64,000 nucleotides of DNA from Daldinia sp. FL1419 (Eukaryota > Ascomycota > Sordariomycetes > Xylariales > Hypoxylaceae), in NCBI GenBank assembly GCA_025201765.1, contig MU623386.1:62001-126000 (forward strand), written 5' to 3'. The notes beneath the pieces are model-generated. The model was not told the DNA's origin. It was given only the letters and a program-made list of their open reading frames with translations, and searched no databases. This document shows, one piece after another, positions 32,537 to 46,082 of this stretch. Both the position numbers and the translations under genes were made by a program. Position 1 is the first letter of the stretch. Each line of letters begins with the position of its first letter.

Positions 32537-34562
32537 CTTTGGCTTCACAGCTCCGAGAAGGGGAGATGAATGACCCGAGCCTTACCCTCTCCCTCCTCCC
32601 CCGATTAGTGCGCCCTTGACGAAGCAGGATACTATTTGTGCGGTGTCACCAAGAGCGTAGAATAACGCGAAGTGACGGCGCGGAATAGTCCCTCTATGTT
32701 CAAGTAACGATCTGACTGGAAGGTTGATATAGCGCCACGATCTCACATGGTTAATTATAGAATTGCCCTTGAGAGCCTGAAACCCCCCCTTTCTTTTTTT
32801 TGCTGTTGGAATTAATATCTGCCTACTAACTTTATGTATGTGCTCTCGCAGTTTAATATTCGATATTTTCTACGGCCTAGGTAAATTGTATATTCCTCTA
32901 GCATATTGCCTCGAGTATTTGGATCCGGACACTCATATTCCACCCAATATCGAGGCATCTGGTAGACTAGAACTTCGATTCCCAATATTTGATTAGGTAC
33001 AACATCCTTTCATTTCCTTATACCGTACTCGGTTCTACTAATTGGCTCGTAAAAATAACACGGAGGAAAGACTAAGCTGACCATATTACTCGCCTAGCAT
33101 ACAAGTTCCCCAGTTCTCCAACGGCGCAGAAGCTATATGCGAAGCCTTTTAGTATCACCGTTTGAGGTGTCCTGAAAGGCCTACCAACTCGTTCTACTCC
33201 TTTAGGACAGGAAATGTTTTCATTTGGTTGAAGTGTCATAACGTGACATAATATCTACCATCTAAGTCAATCACACCGTATTCACCCTACCCCGTCACGA
33301 AGTGATGCTCTATATACGGAGGAGTGATAGTAACAATATTCTCGCTTTCATGACGATCGTTATGGTGTGACCACAACCAACAACAGGCTCTCTTACTCGG
33401 TGTTGGTTTGCATTAGTCAATTCTGGCTATCCTCAACATCACTCGTTACACAATAGGACTTGGGGCACATGGAATCATGTGTAGGTAGTTAGATAATCAT
33501 CCTTAATCAGAGGCAGTCACATTAGGAGGAGCATTTAACATCTGAAGGATTGAAACGGTTCCTTTCGGAAGTCTTTCCGCGGGTTCTTACTCAGCGCTCT
33601 TATCAAAAAACCAAAGAGAAGTTTTGCAAGGCACGCCTCGTAACCGAGTAATTATAGCATATATAATATTGCAGTTCTTGAGGCTTTTCACTGTTGCATC
33701 TGTAGCCAGCCTCGCTAGTTTGACCAAGCCTAGGTGCTTCAGTTAGGGGTAGGGTATAATCGCCCTCGGTGTATATGGTAGGAATATAGTTTTTCATCCA
33801 TATAGTCGCAGTATAGTTTCACGCCCAGACTATAGAGCATTGGACCCCAAGGCATATAATCTATGGCAATAGTCTTCGGGTGCCATCCAAGCGTTCATAG
33901 CTAGCTCGACCGGGTTGTAAATGGCGCAAATGCTATCTATGCGGGCGTGTAGCTGTAGGCCTCTAGCAGGATTTACTTGAGCTAGACCGGTTATTATCAT
34001 ACGAGGCCGAATGGCATGAGGCGATTTGCAAGTCTAGATGCGCCTGGAAACACAAAAGACCTTTCCTAGCCCTACCTCAACAGAAATCCCGACGGGATTC
34101 TTTCCACAATGAGGCGAAGATCGGCTCTAAAAACCCTCGCGCGTATGGCATACGCGGGAGTGTCCCGCTGGGTTAGCATCGCCAAATCTTGTGGCATTAC
34201 GTTGCGATCTGTCACCCCAATAGAACCCAGACGCCGAGGGCGAAGGAGGCCTCAGCAAGGCTAGGATGTTAGAAGGACCAGGGAAAGTCGTAGTCTGTGT
34301 GGATGAGACAACATGATGTGAAAACTTGAAGGGTTTAGTTAACTAACCCTTGCGTAGGGGATCGCCTGTATCGACACCTCAAAAATATATAATTCAGATA
34401 AAAATAGCGGGAGGAGCAATATGCATCAACGCTGATAATCCTCAGATGAATTCCCCGTGGTTATTCGACAGATTATGGGACTATTGTAAATCTATCGGGA
34501 CCGAGTTCCGGTTCCGAATGAGTGGTAAGGTGGTAGATCAAACCCCTCGAACTTGGAAGAGG

Positions 34563-34565
34563 TTT

Positions 34566-34610
<45 letters not shown>
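34563..34610. repeat. T23A25 homopolymer palindrome
   Basis: Twenty-three T directly followed by twenty-five A: a perfect self-complementary sequence with no loop. It could be a cruciform former, a head-to-head pair of retroposed poly(A) tails, or an assembly scar. Confidence 0.85.
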
Positions 34611-37600
34611 GGAAAAGTGCGTAGTAGTAAACGACACTAACCATCACTATATCGGGAATGGCGACGATGCTACTCACTGATACGGGCGACTCTAATGCAT
34701 GCAGGCTCGTTGAGGGGTACGAACCTTGGCATGAAACCCATATATTGATCATCAACGGGGAGGACGACACTTTGTTGAGTTGTCATTTTGTATTCCATCA
34801 TTTACTAAAAGGAGAATACTACCCCTGAAAGAATTTGATATGTGAAAAATAGGAGGGCTGACCAATCAAAGAAATAGGTATTGTACGTGTTGGATCTTGC
34901 TGCGGACACATCGTTGGGTAATGTCATATACAAGTCGTCGTTGATTGAACCTCTATTGAAACATGAAATACGAAACATGAAAACACGAAGCGCTGCTTAA
35001 AGATGGGTAGGGGTCCGTAGAGCTGACATACCAAAGTAAGGCGTACGATTCCAAATAGGGAAAATGGCGGCGAAATGAGGTAGATGCGATACTACTGAGT
35101 GAGGTTACGCAATCCAGATTTTGCGCAGCAAGGCGACCAGTATGAGTGCGAGGGGCGACTCAAACCGAGACAATGTAAGTAAATATCAATCACGAGCTCG
35201 CAAGGAAAACTGCAGCTGAAACTATCGAGCAATCTACCTATTGGAAGAGATATTATTAGATAATAGGCGGTAGCAAGGCTCATTGTTTAATACGACTTGG
35301 TGACTCGGGGTCTCCTCCAGTCTAGGTATTCGTAGAATCCCCCACGCGGAGTTTGGGGTTTACTACGGATATATGAAATACGCCGATAGGATATCTAAAA
35401 CACAGAAGACGTGCTTGTCCAGGGATACGATACGGGGGCGTGACATGGAGACTTTTGTTTCTTCCCCTTTGGTAATGTGTAGAGGTTTAATCCTGTCGAG
35501 CTGAGCTTTTCGGCAGACAGATGAGGCTACCTATAACTTGACACAAATGACGTTGGCGTGAACGCATATGTCCCTGCATAGGGCAGATCGAAGGTGGCTG
35601 AAGGGTAAAATGATTTGATGCGCGACAATAAGTTGCAGTTACGTCTGAGAATGATCTGCATCCTATTTATTTTATGACCTGCAGCCGAGAGGGGTCGAGT
35701 AGTGTAACGGGATGCCCGCCGCATCGGAACCGCGAGAATCGGGGCGTTGGGGAGACCTTAACAAGACCTTGGTCAGCTCACATTCCAAGGAAGTAATATG
35801 CTGGCCCGTCCGGTGTATCGGGACTCGCTTCTACTATCACCAAACCCATGGTTCCAGGTATCGTTAATATCGGTTGTTAATTGCCCTTGGCAGAACGGCA
35901 TATAATGTAGGATCGGCAGCAAGGTTGCTAATATCCGGGAGTTCAACGATAGAATCCCCAATTGGTTAGGGGACCCTGCCGGTAACAAGCATTGTACCTG
36001 GCAGGCATTCAGACCCGGCACGGCTCGGAGCTATTTGATAATAGCCGTCTCAGGTCAGATGTTTATATCGATTTTTAAATTCTCGTAAGGCGTAACCGGT
36101 TCTCCGATCCTCAATCTTGATTTTGAATTGAATCGGCAATCTGTAACATATGCGGATTGGGTTTCCCAGGTCGTCGCTCCTTTCTATAGGCAATCTGCAG
36201 CCGGAATAATACTCCAAACCGGGTGACTTATGCCAGCTCCGTAAACTCCGATGCCGTTAACCCTGTCCCCAATTGGCAGTATAGGTGAAGTAACCCCTGA
36301 GAGGGTTTCGTGACGGGGGATTCGAATGCACCTTGGGAAATCCTATCCGGGAAAAACCCTGTAAAGTATGGACGTTGGTGAAAATCAGAGGGCTGATCTT
36401 ACTTGGCCATGCCGTGTATTGGGGACACACCATGGCCGTATACTGCGCATGTTCGCTAATACTATCTTTCTAACACACCGTTAATCAATGAGAAACCACT
36501 CTTCCTCATCTGACTCCGGGAATAGCAGCTCGAAATGGCGTTTAGGTGGTCGTAATTGGTTGGCGGATGCAACATGGCTCGTAGAATTCTTCGCTGTTTC
36601 AAAGGGTCGGCCGGGTTATTCTCAGAGTTACTCTCGGAACCGGCTAGATATTCTCAGAATTATTCTCAGGGTCGCATGGGCTCGTTCTAGAAAGAGCATA
36701 GAAAGTTCTCCTTGGTAAGGTTAGGCTGCCGGCTACGTCGGCCGGGTAACACCAACGAGTCTCGCGCGCCATATCGCTGCAAGTGAACTCTTGGGATGTT
36801 GTAGAAATAGAATCCTGGCCCGTTTACTCGTCCCCACGTGCGGCGCACTCGGTTCTTTACTACCAAAAAATCAAATAAGTCAGCACTGATTTGATCCGTC
36901 TATGGCGGGACGAACGGGAGGCACTGAACCTTGAAGCCATTAGCGTGATTCGTACCCATCGTGGGTTTGAATGACCTATTCTAGTCAATTCGAACAAGGT
37001 CTATCTTGTATTCGGTCTGTTCGGTAAGCAGGGATTTCCTCGTTTTGGACGTTGATGGTTCGCTTTCGACTAGCACAGAATGCATCTGATTGGTGTGGCA
37101 TAAGATATGAGTGGTACGAATTCGAAAGCCCAGGCGTCGTTTGGCGAGACCAGACGTGCATGCAAGATGCTGGTTAAGGAAGGATTGAGGATTCTGAGAT
37201 AGATTCCTTTGAAGATTGGGTCCTGGGGTTACTTAATAATGTTATTGGCTCAGCAAGCGCGTAGGCTTCCTAATCAGGGCAGGGCTGTGGCTTACCTGGG
37301 TAATTGAGCCTGACTGAAACTAATGGCCCCCACCTAACTCGACCGCTAAGAACCTATTTTGATAAGGAGGTCTGATAGGTACCTGGTAAAGGCACCTAGG
37401 GAGGACTCGACTGGGACTCGGGATGCTAAACGGGAGGAAGGACCAGGGCATCTCTAGGTACCTCTTCCAAGTCATTAGGTAACCATTAAAAACTGGAAGT
37501 ATCTGCCACACCGGACTCACCTACCTAGATATACCCCTTTCCCCTTTAAATGCACCAATATGTCTTAATGGTTCTTTTACCAAATTAGGTAACTTGTATT

Positions 37601-39316
37601 AGCACCTTGCGCTTTTAAATAAAGGTAAGATTCCTCTTAGCCTTACAGGCCTTATTGGCCTTATTAACGGCGGTCCTTGCTCTGACAGGCCTGAACGATA
37701 CCTCGGGACCTAAACTTAGGTAATGTAACGCTAGCACACGGAATTTTACAGGGCGCATGTCGCTTAACGCTTACGACGCGCGCCTTGCAGACCATGACAT
37801 CGTTCTTCCTCCATTTGTGGTTTGCCCTGCTTCAACCTCTCCCTCCTCCTTACCCAATCCTTAAGGCTACCTAGTAGAGATTTACTATTCACCTACCCAA
37901 AGGTATACCATAGCCGGACCTTCACTTCAGCTACCATATCGGGCCCAAACTCCGACGATAACCTTCTTTCCTTCTTCCCTATCCCCCCCCTTTACCTTTT
38001 CACGGATCTCTCCGATATAGCCCACGCTTCGCGGTCGTCTTCATTTGTTCGTCCCCTCCCGGGTTGAACGCCTGGTAGTTGATATACCATGATCCCGGTA
38101 TCGTCCCAGGGACATGGACTCGCAAGGTTTCCGGATGTTATCATGACGCGTATCTGAACCTGATTGTTCAGTCTTTGGTTCTAGTATTGTTATCGACATC
38201 GTCATTGTCTTAATTCGGCTTGACTTACACTAACATGATGTTGAGAGGCGTTTATGCGCCATATTATTCCATGCCATGCTCCAACCTATACCACTTGTTA
38301 GCCTGATACGTTCAGCTCGCATGATTTCTGTCCCGCTGTGCCCGATATCATGCGGATAATGCGGCGCGTCTAGTCGTAAACCTCAAGTTCGATGCTACCG
38401 TAATAAACTTCATGGTCACGCTCCTCCGAGGTCTGGTAAAGTGTTCTCTTTCGTATCATTTCTTTCATGGGCCGTGAGCCAGACCTAACGGTCCTAACCG
38501 CAATGATGACTGACTTCTCAATTCCAACCTTCCAACCTGTTCCTCTTGCTGTCTTCGATGCAACCCATCTAACTACATATAGGATGCAATCCTAGCATAA
38601 CCTTGTGCCTAGTCAGGTGGATGAGCTAGGCAGAGGGCGCAGGCTTCAAATCCCGGACCCCAGCCAACATCCTCAGCCGTGATAATGTCGGACTTCTGTG
38701 CATGTTGAGCATTTCATGGTTATTATCTAGTGTACCAAGGAAATTCCAATGCCGGGTCCGGCCTTTGATCCGGAGGTGTTTTAACATGTAGTGATACTAT
38801 CGCCGTCTTACTAGATCTCGCCTAATTATCTAACCGTCATGTTTCTTTTTTTGGCCTCGAGTGCGCAGTTTATCAACAATGATGGCACGGCCACTTTATT
38901 CGCCCTTCTAAACTATTCTGATCCAGGTTTGTTTCGTACATGTGGTGGATCATACTTGCCTAGTAGGCCTGTAGGCTGACTAGACCAGTATCATGTCCAT
39001 AATAGGTATACGTCTTCAGTTATACAGGCCTGGATCCATGGTGTGGTTCACGGGATCCTGCCGTAGGGCTGAGGCAGTGATCTAATCTATCGTAAGTGTC
39101 CAATTGCTACACCGCAGAACTGGCCTCGGGACATCAGATCGTCTGGTTGCACGCAAACGCACTATATAACTCTCTGGCTTTCCCTCGGGTTGTTGTTCTC
39201 TCCCTCTGATTCCATCTCAAGCCACTACATCAACTTTCCGCCTGTCTTAGAACAGCCATCCTCGCTCTCATTCCACTTAACAAACACCATCCACTAGACG
39301 ACTTAGTTGTTTCTGA

Positions 39317-39325
39317 CTATATAAG
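39317..39325 (+). promoter_or_regulatory. TATA box before a micro-ORF
   Basis: CTATATAAG preceded by ~130 bp of CT/CA-rich leader-like sequence, 211 bp upstream of the 36-codon ORF. A second TATATAAC lies at ~39165. Confidence 0.4.
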
Positions 39326-39535
39326 ACATCAAACACACCCAGTATGGTCAACCCCTTATTGCAGCCCACTCATGGGGGCTACATTTCGTCGATTGTTTCC
39401 TCTCATCAACATAAACTAACATCAATAGGCATAACCGGTTAACCAAGGCCCAGAACAAAGATAGATCAGATATCGCACCATTCAGCGAATCCAAACCATT
39501 TATAGCTTGCAATCAGAGTCACTATATACAGCAAA

Positions 39536-39646
39536 ATGCCTGAGTCTGGATCTGACGTCCCTCCCAACGAGACTGGCGGCAACAGCCCAGACACTGGTTC
39601 CGAGACCGGCAGTTCTCGTGGGAGAAGCCGCAGTGGTTACAACTAA
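39536..39646 (+). CDS. Possible 36-aa Ser/Gly/Thr-rich protein
   Basis: ATG with CAAAATG context opens 36 codons ending TAA. The peptide starts MPESGSDVPPNETGGNSP and ends in RGRSRSGYN: hydrophilic, no Cys, no TM, uniform low-complexity composition unlike random translation of the AT-rich surroundings. A TATA box, CT-rich leader and a CTAAC-TAG intron-end-like string (39414-39428) lie upstream. A 32-codon upstream frame starts at 39344. It could be a small conidiation- or stress-type protein, or the last exon of a longer gene. No family recognised. Confidence 0.35.
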   Translation: MPESGSDVPPNETGGNSPDTGSETGSSRGRSRSGYN

Positions 39647-42600
39647 GCCATCTATTTGTATCAAACTTGCAATTCGGCATGATTAGACGGAGTTGGAGGT
39701 TCATTCGATGGGTTTCCTTTCTGGTTCGGCAGGAAAAGTTATTTATGGGCAATTTTGACTCGGATGGGCTATTAGGGGGCAAGGTTTTTGGACGGCTAGC
39801 TTGCCTAGCCTGCTGAATCTTTGTACAATAGGATATACACTTGGGCTTTTTGGTTTTCTTTTCTTCCGGCTTCGAGCCGTCTCCTTTACTCATCGACAAC
39901 CCCTTTACATCCTAGACGATGTTCTACACGCAATATTTTACCTTCACCTATAGAGCAGGACTATGGCTTACCCCTGAGATCCATCTGCGCAAGCAGTGAT
40001 ACACCAAAGATTCATGTAGTTTAGAATAGACTTTTTTTTTCATCCATCTACTTTACCCAAAATACTTGTACGGGAAGAGAATCCCTCCTTGTGTAATTAC
40101 GATTTACTTTATATGTGAACGATAAGAACAATATTGAAAATCCTAGAATCGAGTTGTAATATCTGCCTTGCATTGCCTATGCTACTTGGTATTGTCCTAT
40201 CCATCTCTGTATCGATTATGCCTTCATCAAAGGTGCGCATTGAAACAATGACTAATACACGAACGGTCCAAATATGGTTCTTGGAGGGCACCGCCAGTAC
40301 CGTGCCCCTGACTAGAGTATGTACGCTAGTGGAACCATGCAATGGTCTAACCTAGGTGTCGTGGTTCTATGTTTGCCGCACGGGATGGGCCGCCCCCATC
40401 CCCGATTACGCACTCGTTCGTCAGCTTACAGACAGGCAGGTAAGATGCTACGGTACCCGAGTGTTTGGTTTCATATATAAATGCGCTTCTTACCTTATGT
40501 AATACAACGCTGCTGTCAGAGTTTCATACGTCGCCCGATTCTCGTCAAGCTGGACTTGGGCTGATTACAACTTACTATATCGAGATCCGGCGCGTTATTT
40601 CGAAAAGGTGCTGAGGGGAAAATAAATGAAGTCATTTATATGCTTATTCCCGTATCCTATCCTCAACACCATCGATTTCTTATGTATGGGTATATGATTA
40701 ACTATGTCATTTGAGCCTTTATAAAACACCTACATCTATCCTCCCTAGCATCAAAACTTAATATTACAAGTTTTAAATATAGAAGATACGACTCTATTAA
40801 CGGAGAAACAGCCGTAGAAGATGTAGGATTTAAAGCGTCTTTTTACCTTGCCGTCATATTAAGCAAAATTTATCCCGCTCGAACCCAGGGGGCCTGGTTA
40901 CGCACGGTTCGTCATCTGCGCCTCGTGACCCATAGATATACGGGTGATTTTCCTATCCTTCCGATGGATTAGCGCTTGGTCTTTTTGTTTTCTTTATTTT
41001 CTAATTTGGATTTGGTATATCAAGTTAGCGAGCGGTGAGTTGTGGTCAGCAAAGATAATACACCGAACCATACCGAGGTAACCTTTCCTAAGATTCTGTA
41101 GATATAATATTACAAGGTACCTTATAGTTATATTAATCATAAACTATTACTTTCCAGATTATTAGATGAAGTAAGCAAAACAGACTGAATAAAATCTACG
41201 TATTACTTAGGGACCTAACTAAACCAGAGACCCCCCCCAAACCGTCAGATTGGAGGTTGTGATATTACCTAATATATAGACAAGCAGGGTACTATTCCGA
41301 GATCCCATTCTAGGAATTGTATAATTTATCATGGATCGGTAAGAACTTTATTCCAGTGTTGCGCTTAACATGTGAATCAGACCCGTTCCAGTAACGTGTG
41401 AATAGACCCTTGCACATTTCACCATACGATATGTACCCGCAATATATTTATCTGCCGGCACTGGAAATTCTTCAATATTAGGATCAGACGTCACACGGCC
41501 GCTATTCATTCACTCGCCGAAGTAAAAACAACCTCTGCCTAATCTTGAACAAGGTCTACATACACTACTCCCCAACTCCTATCCCCATATTGACAATATA
41601 ACAATATCAACAACTATTTTAGTGTTCTTTCATTTAATTAGTAACGTGCTCAGTATACTGAAGAACCTGCTTTCTATAATTAGAGCCTGAAACTTCCAAT
41701 GGTGTGGCAGTTGCAACGGGGGTCCCAGCTGATCGGGATTCTCCATGACCCAACTGAGTGTTTCAACCCACTTTCTCAAAAGTTCGCCCCTTTCCTACTC
41801 TAGACTCGCAAACGACAACGAGAGAAAAGGCCAATAAGCTACGCGCCTAATAAATATAGCACCATGACATAAAGAATATAAGACCCATCATTACAAGTTA
41901 GGTAGGTAGGTATTTTCAAGCTCTACTGAGCATTTCCAATGAATTTTTTATTTAGTTCTTTCTTTTTCTTCAGGAATATCACATAAGCACCAAGAGAGGG
42001 CAGAAAACTAGGTATTATGAAGGGCAGTTTGATTTGTGGCAACTTGAATTGTGTAGGTGGCTCTAGGTAAGCATCGTGCTACATGTTATACCTTGTCTCT
42101 TAAGACTATATCCACCCAATACCAACACTAGAGGGCCCTGCTATATTCTTTCATGCTACCAGAAATATTCGCGACTTTTCTACGCCGCTAGCTTGCTTCA
42201 AAATTAAACATGCACTGGTAGCATTGCGTCGTCACGTCCCGTCCTCTGCTCGAAGGATGCGCAAGTCACCGGCTCCGCTCCCATGCCACATCCGCACCTC
42301 CGCTATCCACAAAGCTTTACCTAAGTAGCCGAATTCCAATAAGAGGGCTTTCCGTATGAGGAATGGATACGATGGGTGGGTTTCACCTCCCCGAGACTAT
42401 TCAGCAGATGTGAAAGTCGGATAAGAAGTCCGAAGGAATACGTTGTATTACCGTATTTCAAATCGAAACACAGATAAATGTAAGACTCTAGGCTACTACA
42501 ATAACGTACAACCTTGCCTAAAGTCATTGTCTCCATCATTAAAAGTACAAGGTTCGAAGAGAAAATTCTATCTTCTTTGACAACCCCACAGGTTATTAGA

Positions 42601-43826
42601 CAAGACTAGTTCATCCTACATATTCTATTTAATCCTCTTCACCTCCCTATAGAAGGTACTCGCACCTCCGAGTAAGGACATGACCTTTGCTTTCGCCGCA
42701 CTTGTGATAATCGAAAGAAAATTCCCAGCAAGGGTTTTGTGTAGGTAGTGTACGCAGCCATTGTTTTCATGTTTCGAATAAATAAAATATGTAAAGCACA
42801 ACAATATTACCTCTATACCTACATACACCTTTGGGAGTAATCACACGCCTGCCCCTTATCTCTTCAATAGCCTCTTGTCAACGAGCATTATCGGGATAGA
42901 GCTTTAAGCGGACCTTGTGCTCCCCGTTACAGGATACTAAGACGTGGAAGGTCTATGTAGCTTTGAATGCCTAGGTACCTAGATTAAGCTAAGATTTGAA
43001 GAGACTATACTTGTATTTATAAAAGACAATATTAAGATAGATACTATCACCACCAAGACTACGGAAACATGCGATTCAGCATCACGTAAGATGCTGGTTA
43101 GAGTATGATATATTGCGTGCCTTCACGGGAAATCCAACCCTGGTGATTTCATCCAGGATCCCCGTCGTCTAACTCTGCGTAACAAAGAGTTGTCAGAAAT
43201 AACTATGTCAAGCATGTCCTTGTTGAGTTTGTATTACTACAATAGGTATGGCGCTTGGGCATGATTTCACGTCCTACCACTAAAATAGTTTGGGCAACCA
43301 CAGTCATATTGTAGGTCGCAGCACACTCTGTGAGGGAGGTTTGGTTTGAGTCTCTTCTTTAACGGCTAGGAATAAGAAGCCTTCAGTAATTATCACCTAC
43401 AACCATAATACCATGCAACTCCAAACCAAATACTATATTTATATAGATTCAAGCCTGATGATGAAGCTTCATAAAAGGCGTGTGCCTAGTTAAATATTCC
43501 ATCTATGGCATAATACTTAGCACGTTCCCAACAAAGTCTACGGAAATGTAACACATGAGAAAATACATCAGCCCCTTTAGTCTCGTCACGATATAGACGC
43601 AGGAGTACCCATTCTTACTTAGCTCGCATGATTTTGCCACTTCAAGTGATACACTAGCACCGACTACCTACGAGGCAGTTGCTTTATTTGCCTCATATGG
43701 CACTGTTATGCGCAAAGTTTGCCTAGTGATGTGAGCCTGTAGCTGCCTACCTAGCAAGCCACTGGTTTATCTGAAAACGTCCCCCCTCCCCCAAATCGTC
43801 ATAACGATTGCTTCACTTGGGTATGC

Positions 43827-43862
43827 GAAGTACGTGAAGTACGTGAAGTACGTGATGTACGT
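43827..43862 (+). repeat. 9-bp tandem repeat x4
   Basis: GAAGTACGT repeated three times exactly plus GATGTACGT. Each unit contains GTACGT/ACGT cores, so it might be a cluster of protein-binding sites. Confidence 0.85.
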
Positions 43863-45577
43863 GATACCGTGGAACACACTTATTAAAGCACCTACCTACT
43901 TACATACCTACCTACCTACCTAGATAGGGTATTCAGACAGCTATGATCGCGCCTCGGTACTATATCCCACCGATGCCTAAAACGACCTAACCTACTGTAG
44001 GTAGGTAGGTACGTCCCGTTGTCTGTGCCTAACCTTTTGATCAAACTTTTCTACCAGCCTGTCGATCTTCTTTTTCTATTTTCTATTTTCTCTCTTCTCT
44101 TCCTCATCAACCAAACCCTAGGACTACTTCCCTCCTACACATAATTAAATAATTTTTCAACTCTTCTATATTATTTCATAATAACATAACAACAGCTTCT
44201 AGCTGATGCCTACGGAATCTTCAAGAGTTCAGCATTCCGTTAGAAAGATACAGACTCTTTTTCAGTTCATAGGTCTTCAGATACCTGCATATTAATTTGG
44301 TTGACTTCAGTCACCTTCCATCTTTATCATCCTTACTTTACGATGGACCATCAACAACGGTTCAAAGTCGTCATGATTTGGACAGCTTATGATCCTCTTC
44401 ATCATGTCTCTTGGAGGCATATATAAGGTATGTGTATCTCCGCTGGTCTATTATCCTGCTTTGGTTATTCCCATCCCCCATCCCCCAGCTCCCAGACTTG
44501 GGACCCTGGTTTTCGTTTACACGATTACAATACCCAACCCAAGTTATCTTCCGCAATGTGGCCTACTGCAACGTTTGACGCAAGAATTCTTTTCTTTACG
44601 CAACTCACCTAGGGCTTAATCGAAAAGAAACGTTTTTCTTAATCAGTCCATCTCAAGCTTCTTCCTCTCCAGCCCCCCAAAGCACCTTTCTAACCTTGTC
44701 GTTACGTTTTTAACTCTGTCATTACGGTTTCAACTGTGATGCTGCGTTTATGACTCTATAGCTATGTTCTAATCTTACTGTTCCGTTTCTTTCTACCTCC
44801 ATCCTTCTCACCCTACCCTTACCTTTCTCTACTTTCAACTCTTCATCGCACACTGACAATAAACGTTGATAACACACCTGCGAGATCGGTTGTCATCAGA
44901 GGAGATTGTCAATTTATGCATCGCCTTTGTCTTTACTTTTACTTCATTGCTGACTGAGAAATTACCTAGTTAAACATAAAAAAGATGGCATGCATAATGT
45001 GAATCCGTCACTGCGCCCGGTTCACTGTTCTTCCACCGAAGCGGAAGAGATTCGAGTTACAAGAGATTGCCTCTTCTAGGCTTTCTATTTCCAGGTCGAG
45101 TCCACAAATTACCATAAGAAGGGATATATCAAATAAACCCCTACTTAAGAATACGTTTGGCGTTGGGGATTTTCGACGTTTAAGACCTAGAACTCGTGGT
45201 CCACCAAGGATACCTCATTCGCGATTCATACAACGCGTTTCCATCTCGATATTTTGACACCGACATCCACACTCAATTCTGAGGCATTGTGTATTGATAA
45301 TATGGATACCTACCTATATTACGTGGATTATTTTGCCTCCATCTCTCTTCAGGTTGATATCTTGGTACGTATCCCCGCGATGGTTTCTCTCCTTTTCTTT
45401 CCAGTCCTCTACCTCGGTACTTAGGTACCGGTACTACCTGCTTAGACTGCAGATTTGACCCCTTATCTTTGATTCCTGACTGTCTAAAATATATTTCAGC
45501 CTCTTCATGTCCTTATCCTATCTTAGCTTGGGCGCTAACGTTGCCGTGCAGTGTACATTGTATTTGAAATGTTGCGG

Positions 45578-45620
45578 GGGATTATTTGGGATTATTTGGG
45601 ATTATTTGGGATTATTTGGG
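45578..45620 (+). repeat. 10-bp tandem repeat x4
   Basis: Four exact copies of ATTATTTGGG preceded by GGG, then a degenerate fifth. It lies ~460 bp before the SET-domain start. Confidence 0.9.
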
Positions 45621-46082
45621 ATAATCTGGAACAAACACCTACATCTCCTGGCCCTGCCTTATATCCCATTTAGATGGCTTCTCATTGATGGATTTGGAAT
45701 AAATGGGCTTACAGATTGGCGGATTATCTCTGGCCTCTAATTGTTTTTTTGTCATATAGACGACGTTTATGCCTAAGATATAGCAAATCCACCATGGCTT
45801 CCTAACAAGGCTTCCTAACAAGGCACCCATTCATTATTAATAGTTGGTCCTTTCCTTAAAATATTGATACTTGACACTATCAACATTTTTCATCTTCAAT
45901 CATTAAATTATTTTACTTCTTTCTGCATCATCACTACTTTTCCATATTATTATTTCTTTGCATCACCACCTCCTCAAGTTACTTCATATCTCCTCCTACT
46001 ACCTACCTACCTACCACCTCTCTGCATCATTATCACCTCTTTGCAATCTCAACACCGCTGCCTAGCTGGAACCTTGGCAGCG

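Larger units (their letters stand above)
31606..39535. other. Gene-poor stretch, central island
   Basis: 7.9 kb. A 154-codon minus frame (32333-31869) begins without ATG and has no domain. A 51-codon basic ATG frame lies at 34109-34264. CT-rich promoter-like sequence occurs at ~37815-38000 and ~39160-39330. The short repeat TATTCTCAGA recurs at ~36617-36667. A tRNA-like relic at 32.4-32.5 kb and a T/A palindrome at 34.6 kb are listed separately. I see no intact transposon, rRNA or canonical tRNA. Confidence 0.5.
39647..46082. other. Gene-poor stretch, right part of island and SET-gene leader
   Basis: 6.4 kb. Nothing codes up to ~43.8 kb (AT-rich, scattered stops). From 43.89 kb there are CTAC/GTAG runs, CT-rich tracts (44060-44130, 44640-44850, 45860-46070), a 27-codon ATG frame at 44343 followed by a GTATGT donor, and two short tandem repeats. 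The last part reads as promoter and long, possibly spliced, leader of the SET-domain gene. Confidence 0.5.

Noticed and set aside
34109..34264. 51-codon basic ATG frame (ends RRRGRRRPQQG)
   Set aside because: Locally GC-rich DNA explains the Arg-rich reading; no promoter signs or conservation evidence.
40870..40905. B-box-like GGGTTCGAG on the minus strand
   Set aside because: No A box or foldable tRNA arms upstream; matches only the core of the consensus.
45864..46082. Upstream extension of the SET-domain protein
   Set aside because: Open but begins with TTG and encodes CT-rich leader; the ATG at 46083 is preferred.
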